A stretch of DNA of 5,507 nucleotides from Bifidobacteriaceae bacterium. GTDB lineage: Bacteria > Actinomycetota > Actinomycetes > Actinomycetales > WQXJ01. This document shows positions 1 to 5,507 of the stretch, one piece after another (position 1 is the stretch's first letter; every line of letters begins with the position of its first letter). The notes below the pieces were generated by a model. It ran no database searches and was not told the DNA's origin. It saw only the letters and a list, made by a program, of their open reading frames with translations. The translations under genes and the position numbers were made by a program. The DNA is taken from positions 1 through 5,507 of the forward strand of contig JAIRTF010000160.1 of assembly GCA_031255075.1 (NCBI GenBank), in the 5' to 3' direction.

Positions 1-1553
1 GAGCGGTTGTCATCTGTGCCGTCGCGGTTGTTCTCACCGTTTTCTTGGTTGTGTTTGTAGTCAAAAGCCACCATGTCACGCAACGTGAAACCGTCATGGG
101 AGGCCACATAGTTGATTGACCCGCGCGGGCCGTGGTTGCCCATCGGGTCAGACCGCGCGAACAGATCAGCACTGCCGGACAGGCGGGTCGCCAAGTCGCG
201 GGCTGAGCTGGGGGTCCGCGCGGCGGACAAGTCTTTGGCGCCCACCAACCAGAAGGTCCGCACATCGTTACGGAAGGCGTCATTCCAAGTAGACACCGGA
301 ACCGGGAAACTGCCGGTCTGCCAGCCGCCTGGCCCCAAATCCCACGGTTCGGCGATGTGTTTGCGTTGCCGCAGCACCGGGTCTGTCAGCAGTGAAATCA
401 AGAACGGATGCTCCGAATCGAAACCGCCATAGCCGCGGGCCAAGGCCACCGCCAAGTCATAGCGGAAACCGTCAACCTGATAGTCCTCAGCCCAGTGGCG
501 CAACGAATCCAAAGCCATGGCCACAGTTGGAGTGCGGCGGAAATCCAAGGTGTTTCCGGTGCCGGTCACATCCGCATAGCGGGCCGGAGCCGAACCGTCA
601 TGCAAATACCAGGCCAAGTTGTCCAGGCCGCGCCAACAAACCGTTGGCCCACCCAACCCCACCTCACAAGTGTGGTTGTAGACAACATCCAAGATCACTT
701 CGATGCCGGCTTCATGCAGCAGCCGGACCATGCCCTTGACTTCCCGGCGGACCGCCTCCGGCCCGGCTTGGCGGGCGGCCCGCGTGGCATAGGCAGGGTT
801 GGGCGCGAAGAAAGACAGCGTGGAATAGCCCCAATAGTTGGTCAGGCCGCTCTCCGTCAGATGCGGTTCTGACATCGAAGCGTGGATTGGCAACAACTCC
901 AAAGTTGTCACCCCAAGCGACCGCAAATGTCCGATGGTGTTGGGGTGGGCCACCCCGGCATAGGTGCCGCGCAACTCTGGTGGTAGATCGGTGCGCAGCA
1001 TGGTCAGGCCACGGACGTGGGCCTCCATGATGACTGTCTGGTCCCACGGCACAAAGGGTGGGGTGGTGCCGCCCCAGTCGAATGATTCTTCGGTGACCAC
1101 CGAATAGGCCATGTACGGGGCCGAGTCGCGTTGGTCTGGTATCCACGGCTGGGTTGACGGCCCCAAATGGGCGTCCGTTTTGTGTGAGAACAGCGCCGGC
1201 GACAACATCGGATGTCCGTCCAAAGCCCGCCCATAGGGATCCAGCAGCAACTTGGAAGGGTTGTAGAGGTGGCCTTCAGCCGGCGCCCACGGCCCATAGG
1301 CCCGCAATCCATAGCGCTGGCCGGTACCAACGTTGGGTACGTGGGCGTGCCAAACACCGTTGGTTGGGCCAGCCAGAGCGATACGCCGTTCGGTTTGGTT
1401 CAAGGTACGGGGGTTGTCAATCAGGCAAAGGTCAATTCCGGAGGCGTGAGCTGCCGGTACCACCACGTCAATGCCGTCGCCACGGCGGCGCACCCCGGGC
1501 GAAGCCGTGGCCGGATATCGCAGCGGCTCACCAGCCGAAACGTGACCGATCAC
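1..1553 (-). CDS. glgX: Glycogen debranching enzyme GlgX (isoamylase-type, GH13), 3' end outside window
   Basis: Hydrolyses alpha-1,6 branch linkages of glycogen or limit dextrin in the cytoplasm, releasing maltooligosaccharides for glycogen turnover. I read 517 codons on the minus strand without a stop, and the gene runs off the left edge; the family is about 700 residues, so roughly the last quarter is missing. Order of parts: a CBM48-like N-terminal beta-sandwich (about residues 10-100, with YGPW at 86-89 and GHLYNPSKLLLDPYGRAL from 94), then the GH13 barrel. Barrel motifs: DVVYNH (289-294), VDGFRYDLA with nucleophile Asp366, HIAEPWDLG with acid/base Glu402, and SHDGFTL with transition-state Asp487. 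Beyond lies the family stretch KHNQENGENNRDG near the window edge. An in-frame TGA lies at 1557-1559, so GTG at 1551-1553 is the first plausible start. GAGG lies 12 bases upstream, which is far for a Shine-Dalgarno. It is divergent from the cysteine desulfurase gene. All catalytic residues that fall in the window are intact. Confidence 0.96.
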   Translation of the reverse strand, partial: MIGHVSAGEPLRYPATASPGVRRRGDGIDVVVPAAHASGIDLCLIDNPRTLNQTERRIALAGPTNGVWHAHVPNVGTGQRYGLRAYGPWAPAEGHLYNPSKLLLDPYGRALDGHPMLSPALFSHKTDAHLGPSTQPWIPDQRDSAPYMAYSVVTEESFDWGGTTPPFVPWDQTVIMEAHVRGLTMLRTDLPPELRGTYAGVAHPNTIGHLRSLGVTTLELLPIHASMSEPHLTESGLTNYWGYSTLSFFAPNPAYATRAARQAGPEAVRREVKGMVRLLHEAGIEVILDVVYNHTCEVGLGGPTVCWRGLDNLAWYLHDGSAPARYADVTGTGNTLDFRRTPTVAMALDSLRHWAEDYQVDGFRYDLAVALARGYGGFDSEHPFLISLLTDPVLRQRKHIAEPWDLGPGGWQTGSFPVPVSTWNDAFRNDVRTFWLVGAKDLSAARTPSSARDLATRLSGSADLFARSDPMGNHGPRGSINYVASHDGFTLRDMVAFDYKHNQENGENNRDGTDDNR

Positions 1554-1669
1554 CCGTCAAGCTTGCCTCAACGCCGCCCCCAGCGGCTAGACCGCCACCC
1601 AGTTTCGCCATTAAGCCGTCCGAAACAGCGGCCACCAGGGCTGGGGCGCGGGTGGCATGATGGCTGGCG
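1554..1669. promoter_or_regulatory. Divergent intergenic region between glgX and the cysteine desulfurase gene
   Basis: This 116-bp gap must hold the promoters of both divergent genes unless transcription enters from elsewhere. I see no clear -35/-10 pair on either strand. The only candidate is CATGAT at 1656-1661, a 4-of-6 match to TATAAT, eight bases before the GTG at 1670. It would fit a nearly leaderless desulfurase transcript, but no TTGACA-like box precedes it. Both genes start with GTG and neither has a good Shine-Dalgarno sequence. The region holds no obvious operator palindrome or tRNA. Confidence 0.4.
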
Positions 1670-2827
1670 GTGAAAACAGACATCTACTTGGATTATGCGG
1701 CCAGTGCGCCCATTCGGGCCGCCGCTTTGGAGGCGTACGTCTCGGCGCCGGTGGCGGCCAACCCCAGTTCGGTCCACCGGCCCGGCCGGCAGGCCGCCGC
1801 CCAATTGGACCAGGCGCGGATTGACCTGGCCCAAACCGTCGGCGCGGAGCCCGGCGATGTGGTCTTCACCTCCGGCGGCACCGAGGCTGACGCTTTGGCC
1901 GTCACCGGCCTTTTTGCTGCCCGCCAAACCGCCGCCGCCAGGCCCTATCTACTTGTGGGCGCCACCGAACATGTGGCCGTTCTGGAGAACGCAGACCGGC
2001 TGCCAGGTGCTGAGGTGATCCGCATCCCAGTTGACCGGAACGGATTTGTCGACACGGCCTTCGTGGCCGAGCATTTGGCGGAGCGGGCTCAGCAGACGGC
2101 GCTGATCTCAGTCATGGCCGCCAACAACGAAACCGGTGCCATCCAAGACCTGGACCGGATCACCCAACTGGCGGCAGCCGCCGGTGTGCCAGTCCATTCG
2201 GATTGGGTGGCGGCGGCCGGCAAACTGTCGCTGAATTTTGCCGCCTCTGGCCTGGCGGCGGTCAGCTTGTCCGCCCACAAGGTCGGTGGCCCCGGTGGGG
2301 TAGGCGCGCTGCTGGTCCGGCGGGGGACCGCCCTTGAGCCGCGGCAAGCCGGTGGCGGTCAGGAAGGCGGTCTCAGATCCGGCACCCAAGACCCGCGTGG
2401 CGCGGCCGGATTCGCCGCCGCCCTGGTTGAGGCCGCCGCCGAGGACACAGCCGGGTTGGAAACGCTATTGGGCCCGCTTGACGCGCTGGCTGCGGCCCAT
2501 CCAGCTATCAGGGTTCTGACACCGCCAGCGCATTTGCCTGGGCTGCGGTCGCTGCTGGTGGACCAGGTTCGCGGCGAGAGCTTGGTGTTCTTACTGGATT
2601 CGATGGGCATTGCCTGTTCAGCTGGGTCTGCCTGTCATGCCGGTGTGGTGGGACCGTCCCATGTGTTGGAGGCAATGGGATTGGACCGGGCGGCGGCATC
2701 GGCCGCGTTGCGGGTATCAATTGGCCACGCGACCACCGCCGCAGACGTCGAAGCCCTGGTCAAAGCCCTGCCAGAAGCGATAACCCGGGCTCAGCGGGTA
2801 GCCCAAACCGAAGGCGGACGGCCATGA
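1670..2827 (+). CDS. iscS: Cysteine desulfurase, IscS/NifS type (class V aminotransferase fold)
   Basis: PLP enzyme that converts L-cysteine to L-alanine and carries the sulfur as an enzyme persulfide. It has 385 residues, normal for the family. Visible motifs in order: YLDYAASAP at the N-terminus, NPSSVHRPGR (31-40), FTSGGTEADAL (66-76), TEH with PLP-stacking His101, ANNETGA (151-157), HSD with Asp178 (families usually read HTD), SAHK with the PLP lysine Lys204, GGGQEGGLRSGT (228-239), and the active-site loop ACSAGSACHAG in which Cys322 is the expected persulfide cysteine. Cys316, six residues earlier, is an extra cysteine. PSHVLEAMG follows. The GTG start at 1670 is chosen because the protein begins where family members begin and an in-frame TGA lies at 1658-1660. 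The stop overlaps the mnmA start as ATGA, so the two are probably translated together. The inferred job is sulfur supply to MnmA; a wider role in Fe-S or other thio-cofactors cannot be excluded. Confidence 0.95.
   Translation: MKTDIYLDYAASAPIRAAALEAYVSAPVAANPSSVHRPGRQAAAQLDQARIDLAQTVGAEPGDVVFTSGGTEADALAVTGLFAARQTAAARPYLLVGATEHVAVLENADRLPGAEVIRIPVDRNGFVDTAFVAEHLAERAQQTALISVMAANNETGAIQDLDRITQLAAAAGVPVHSDWVAAAGKLSLNFAASGLAAVSLSAHKVGGPGGVGALLVRRGTALEPRQAGGGQEGGLRSGTQDPRGAAGFAAALVEAAAEDTAGLETLLGPLDALAAAHPAIRVLTPPAHLPGLRSLLVDQVRGESLVFLLDSMGIACSAGSACHAGVVGPSHVLEAMGLDRAAASAALRVSIGHATTAADVEALVKALPEAITRAQRVAQTEGGRP
2811..2818 (+). promoter_or_regulatory. Ribosome binding site of mnmA inside the end of the desulfurase gene
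   Basis: AAGGCGGA ends five bases before the ATG at 2824. It is the best Shine-Dalgarno-like sequence seen in the window. Together with the ATGA stop/start overlap it supports this mnmA start and suggests translational coupling. Confidence 0.6.
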
Positions 2828-4020
2828 AGGTAGCGGCCGCGCTGTCCGGTGGCGTTGACAGCGCGGTGGCGGCCGCCCGGCTGGTCAAAGCCGGTCACGA
2901 GGTGACGGCCATTCACATGGCCTTGCAGCGCACGCCGGCGTTGCGGCGCCAAGGTTCGCGCGGCTGCTGCTCATTGGAGGACGCCTCTGACGCCCGCCAG
3001 GCCGCCCAGAAACTGGGGTTGGACTTCTATGTGTGGGACCTGTCAGACACCTTCACCGACCTGGTGGTGCGGGACTTCATCGACTCCTACGGCGCCGGCC
3101 TGACCCCCAACCCGTGTATCCGCTGCAACGAATTCGTCAAATTCCGGGTGTTGTTGGAACGGGCTGAGGCGCTCGGCTTTGACGCGGTAGCCACCGGCCA
3201 CTATGCCCGCCTAGAGCCGGACGATGCCGGCGGGGCCGGGCTGCGCCGGGCGGTGGACCTGGCCAAGGACCAGTCCTATGTGTTGGCGGCCAGTGGGCGG
3301 GCAGCTCTAGCGCGGTGCCTTTTCCCGTTGGGCGATGCTCCGTCCAAGGCCGCCGTGCGCCAAGAGGCAGCCGAACTTGGTTTGGGGGTGGCCCGCAAAC
3401 GCGATTCCTATGACATTTGCTTCATTCCGGACGGTGACACCCGCGGCTATCTGCGTGAACAACTAGGTGAGCGGCCCGGTCCGATTGTGGATGGCGCCGG
3501 CACTCAAGTCGGTGAACACCTCGGTGCCTACCAGTTCACGGTTGGGCAACGCAAAGGGCTGTCTTTGTCCCGCCCGGCGGCAGATGGCCGGCCCCGCTAT
3601 GTCACCCGGGTCGACACGGCCACCAACGTGGTTCAGGTTGGTCCGGTCGAAGCGCTGGACGCCCCGCAGTTTGGGACCCTTGCGGTCAACTGGCTGGAGT
3701 CGGATTTCCAAGCCGAAGTAGATCAACTGGCTGACGTGACGGCTAGTGACGCGACCGGCGGTGCCGCTGACAGCGCCGCTGATGGTGCGGCTGGCGGGGT
3801 GCCGGTGGCGGTCCAGGTGCGGGCCCATTCGAAGGCCCTCACAGCCCAGGTCACCAACTCCGGCGACGGGTTCGCAGTCCAACTGGGGGAGCCTTTGCGG
3901 GGTTTGGCCCCAGGCCAATCAGCGGTCTTCTACCGGGGAGATCTGGCGGTGGCTCAGGCAGTGGTGGCGCCATTCGAAGGCGCCGGGTCTCGCAGCGCGA
4001 AGCTGAACCCCGGCGCGTAG
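2824..4020 (+). CDS. mnmA: tRNA-specific 2-thiouridylase MnmA
   Basis: Uses ATP to adenylate U34 of tRNA-Lys, -Glu and -Gln, then inserts sulfur from a persulfide to make 2-thiouridine, in the cytoplasm. It has 398 residues, slightly longer than E. coli MnmA. Seen: PP-loop SGGVDS (8-13); the actinobacterial SRGCCSLEDASDARQAA segment; NPCIRCN with nucleophile Cys98; ATGHYARLE (123-131); KDQSYVL (148-154) in the tRNA-binding region; DICFIPDGDTRGYL with second catalytic Cys199; and FTVGQRKGL (238-246) opening the central domain. The C-terminal beta-barrel contains VQVRAHSK, PLRGLAPGQSAVFYRGD. Between the central domain and barrel, about residues 304-325 form an Ala/Asp/Gly/Ser/Thr-rich insert made partly of tandem repeats. 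The start overlaps the desulfurase stop by four bases, so the sulfur donor is most likely the upstream product. The last 67 bp overlap the opposing PAS-protein gene. Both catalytic cysteines and the P-loop are intact, so the enzyme should be active. Confidence 0.97.
   Translation: MKVAAALSGGVDSAVAAARLVKAGHEVTAIHMALQRTPALRRQGSRGCCSLEDASDARQAAQKLGLDFYVWDLSDTFTDLVVRDFIDSYGAGLTPNPCIRCNEFVKFRVLLERAEALGFDAVATGHYARLEPDDAGGAGLRRAVDLAKDQSYVLAASGRAALARCLFPLGDAPSKAAVRQEAAELGLGVARKRDSYDICFIPDGDTRGYLREQLGERPGPIVDGAGTQVGEHLGAYQFTVGQRKGLSLSRPAADGRPRYVTRVDTATNVVQVGPVEALDAPQFGTLAVNWLESDFQAEVDQLADVTASDATGGAADSAADGAAGGVPVAVQVRAHSKALTAQVTNSGDGFAVQLGEPLRGLAPGQSAVFYRGDLAVAQAVVAPFEGAGSRSAKLNPGA
3763..3798 (+). repeat. 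Three imperfect 12-bp tandem units inside mnmA
   Basis: GCCGCTGACAGC, GCCGCTGATGGT and GCGGCTGGCGGG follow one another in the mnmA frame and encode AADS-AADG-AAGG (residues 314-325). The 12-bp period keeps the frame. The array sits in a low-complexity linker just before the conserved VAVQVRAHSK strand, so it probably arose by slippage in a tolerant loop. Confidence 0.7.
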
Positions 4021-5303
4021 CGCAAAGCCCTGGTCACTCCGGCGGCGGCAGCCGAATAGGCGCCGGCATCAGCGCCGGCCTGCTGGACCGCACCGCGAGC
4101 CAGGTCTCTCATGCCGTCCAGTTTGAGGGCGGCGCCGGTGGCGTCCAGATCATCCGGGATCAGCGCGGCCGGCAGGTCAAACCGTCCCGCCAGTAACTCC
4201 CAACTGGTCAAAGTAGTGTCCAGCATGCGCACCTGGCCGGCCGCTTCAGTGGCCTCCCGGGACAGCCGGGACAGGTTGGCAGTGACCCGGGCGGTGCCCA
4301 TCGCCAAGGGCGGCGCCAAAGTGTGCAATCCGCCGGCCAGCGGCACCACCAAACCCAGATCGCGTTGACCCAAGCGGTCGGAGGCAGACAGGGTTTGCAG
4401 CACCGCCGTGCACAGCCGGTTGGCTACGTCCAACAGCAGGCACTGGTTGGCGATCAGTTCCCGGGAACGGTCCACACCGAGCTGCAACGCCCGCAGCCGG
4501 ATGCCTGTTTGTTCCACGGCCGCACCCACCCGGTGGGCGGCGGTCAGGGGCGTGGCCGAGCCGGCCAACGCCTGGGCGGCCTCCATGATTTGGGTGGCCG
4601 CCTCATCCATCGGTTCGATTTGATAGATCAGATCGGAAGCAGCTTGGACCAACAACCGGGCTATGTCCCGCAGCTTGGCATGGGCGGCCTGTTGCCGCTC
4701 GATCCGCTCCAGGGCGCCGGTGGCGGAGCTCCAAACGCTGGCCAGGGCGGCATCGGTCGGCTCGGTGAGCGGTAGGGGTTCGGTCCCAGGCGGCTCGTTC
4801 AGACCGGTCAACAACAACGATTGGTAAACCGGGGAATCCAACGCGCCCAGCCCGTTGGCCAGGAACCGGGCGCCGTGCCCAGCGGCAGATTCCAGGCTGA
4901 CGCCGTTGGCGATGGCACCTTGTTCAGCGGTTCTGGCGGCGTTGAACAAGGACGGAAGTTGGGCTGGGGGACAGTTCGGGGCGGCCTGTCCGGCCACCCA
5001 GACCCGGGCTTCACCGGTGTTGGCGGCCACCGCCAGGTACCACGGATTGGGCTCGGTTTGGCTGGCGAATTTGAGGTAGGTGCCGGTGAAAGCGCCGGTG
5101 GCGAGTTCGGTTTGGGTCAGCTTGATGACACCCAACGGGACTGATGAGTCGAACAGCGCTTCGAGTGGGCCGCCCACCAAATGGGCTTCGCCTTGGCCGG
5201 TGATTTGTTCGACCTGGTGGTTTACGCCGAGTATTGATCCGGTCAGATCGGTCGCAAAGATGGCTAATGGGGCGGCTGGTTCCATCATGCGAGTCACGAC
5301 CAA
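3954..5303 (-). CDS. Cytoplasmic PAS-domain protein with long helical tail, possibly Aer/chemoreceptor-like; function unknown
   Basis: I do not recognise this gene by name. Residues about 13-105 look like a PAS domain: AIFATDLTGSILGVNHQVEQ, then ITG....LVGGPLEALF, then TGAFTGTYLKFAS and PWYLAV, in the order found in Aer-type PAS domains. From about 185 to 365 the sequence is Ala/Leu-rich and should form long helices or a coiled coil. Within it, LIANQCLLLDVAN (283-295) followed by LGLVVPLAGGLHTLA (316-330) faintly echoes the IANQTNLLALNA and GFAVVADEVRTLA segments of a chemoreceptor hairpin, with about nine extra residues and without the conserved glutamates and arginine. No signal peptide or membrane segment is visible. 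TTG at 5301-5303 has GGA six bases upstream; GTG at 5295-5297 and ATG at 5286-5288 or 5283-5285 are alternatives. It lies just downstream of another minus-strand gene and overlaps mnmA tail to tail. PAS is a moderate call; the receptor-like tail is speculative. Confidence 0.72.
   Translation of the reverse strand: MVVTRMMEPAAPLAIFATDLTGSILGVNHQVEQITGQGEAHLVGGPLEALFDSSVPLGVIKLTQTELATGAFTGTYLKFASQTEPNPWYLAVAANTGEARVWVAGQAAPNCPPAQLPSLFNAARTAEQGAIANGVSLESAAGHGARFLANGLGALDSPVYQSLLLTGLNEPPGTEPLPLTEPTDAALASVWSSATGALERIERQQAAHAKLRDIARLLVQAASDLIYQIEPMDEAATQIMEAAQALAGSATPLTAAHRVGAAVEQTGIRLRALQLGVDRSRELIANQCLLLDVANRLCTAVLQTLSASDRLGQRDLGLVVPLAGGLHTLAPPLAMGTARVTANLSRLSREATEAAGQVRMLDTTLTSWELLAGRFDLPAALIPDDLDATGAALKLDGMRDLARGAVQQAGADAGAYSAAAAGVTRALRYAPGFSFALRDPAPSNGATTA
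3966..3984. terminator. GC-rich hairpin in the convergent 3' overlap, possible bidirectional terminator
   Basis: GGCGCC-ATTCGAA-GGCGCC forms a perfect 6-bp GC stem with a 7-base loop, readable on both strands. It lies within the last codons of both mnmA and the PAS gene. No U-tract follows on either side, so it is not a classical intrinsic terminator. Its position between two converging genes is the only other support. Confidence 0.25.
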
Positions 5304-5306
5304 ACG

Positions 5307-5507
5307 TTATCCGATAGATGGCTGGTATGGCAGTACCAGCACTGATTCTGTTCCCAGACCGGATTTGGAAGGTGTCGCGGTAAGGGTCGCACCAAGGCCT
5401 CTGACCAGCGCCAGGGCGGTGTCAGGTTGGGCGCCAAGGGACAGCGCTCCGCCGTTTGAACTGCTGGCCCGGTCAGCCACGGTGATTACCAGTTGATTTG
5501 GTTCGGT
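5307..5507 (-). CDS. C-terminal end of a partial protein, weakly like a histidine-kinase (GHKL) ATPase domain
   Basis: Only the last 66 codons and a TAA stop (5307-5309) are in the window; the 5' part lies beyond the right edge. The order LVITVAD (6-12), then DTALALVRGLGATLTATPSK (29-48), then GLGTESVLVLP (50-60) resembles the end of a histidine-kinase catalytic domain: the strand before the G1 box, the helix after the G2 box, and the final G.GT strand ending in LP. The glycine-rich G1 and G2 boxes are not preserved here: ADRASSSNGG stands where DxGxG is expected. The domain may therefore be degenerate or the match fortuitous. The stop lies three bases before the TTG of the PAS gene, in the same frame, so the two probably form one transcript. 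The opposite strand is also open here but reads as a shadow. Confidence 0.6.
   Translation of the reverse strand, partial: TEPNQLVITVADRASSSNGGALSLGAQPDTALALVRGLGATLTATPSKSGLGTESVLVLPYQPSIG
5321..5340. repeat. Perfect 7-bp inverted repeat just upstream of the PAS gene
   Basis: GCTGGTA-TGGCAG-TACCAGC has perfect 7-bp arms around a 6-base spacer. It lies inside the last codons of the upstream minus-strand gene and 17 bases before the TTG start of the PAS gene. It could be a repressor-type operator, an intercistronic RNA hairpin, or chance. The arms are only moderately GC-rich and no U-tract follows. Confidence 0.45.

Noticed and set aside
112..872. Plus-strand open frames covering the left part of the window
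   Set aside because: The minus strand here reads as a continuous GlgX with all catalytic motifs; the plus-strand products are Pro/Arg-rich with no family pattern and overlap one another.
1323..1339. Near-palindrome GTACCAACGTTGGGTAC, considered as an operator
   Set aside because: It is imperfect (one unpaired base), lies well inside glgX coding for PNVGTG, and is far from any start.
1154..1673. Two plus-strand open frames across the 5' part of glgX and the intergenic region
   Set aside because: They are antisense to the GlgX N-terminal domain, have no recognisable motif, and run into the desulfurase start.
4062..4079. GCCGGC-ATCAGC-GCCGGC inverted repeat, considered as a terminator for mnmA
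   Set aside because: It lies inside an Ala/Gly-rich coding stretch of the PAS gene where such GC repeats arise from codon use, and no U-tract follows.
5301..5309. Programmed read-through of TAA joining the two minus-strand genes
   Set aside because: UAA followed by C is not a known strong read-through context and no recoding structure is evident; separate initiation is simpler.
5080..5496. 138-residue plus-strand open frame at the right end
   Set aside because: It lies antisense to the PAS domain and to the upstream ATPase-like end, both of which show family-like patterns; the plus-strand product shows none.

Overview
The window is a high-GC, densely coding stretch that looks like a chromosomal segment of an actinomycete. 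The GlgX, IscS-like and MnmA proteins have actinobacterial wording: the 'SACHAG' cysteine loop and 'SRGCCS..DA.DAR' in MnmA. The iscS-mnmA pairing also matches the Mycobacterium arrangement as I remember it. I cannot name a genus. I see no tRNA, rRNA, insertion sequence, CRISPR array or phage gene.

Layout: (1) Positions 1-1553, minus strand: the N-terminal three quarters of a glycogen debranching enzyme (GlgX), cut by the left window edge. (2) Positions 1554-1669: a 116-bp divergent intergenic region with no confident promoter. (3) Positions 1670-4020, plus strand: a two-gene operon in which an IscS/NifS-type cysteine desulfurase overlaps the tRNA 2-thiouridylase MnmA by four bases (ATGA). 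(4) Positions 3954-5303, minus strand: a cytoplasmic PAS-domain protein with a long helical tail that may be a degenerate Aer/chemoreceptor-like signalling domain. Its 3' end overlaps the 3' end of mnmA by 67 bp, tail to tail. (5) Positions 5307-5507, minus strand: the last 66 codons of a protein cut by the right edge. It ends like a GHKL/histidine-kinase ATPase domain and stops just before the PAS gene in the same frame.

The desulfurase and MnmA form a compact sulfur-relay unit: the desulfurase takes sulfur from cysteine and MnmA places it on the wobble uridine of tRNA. GlgX is a separate carbon-storage gene that shares only the intergenic region. The two right-hand minus-strand genes look like a small signalling pair of unknown output and are the least explained part of the window. 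I found no convincing new defence, mobile or RNA system. The points worth a second look are the PAS/ATPase-like pair, the in-frame stop between them, the long convergent overlap and the tandem 12-bp expansion inside mnmA.
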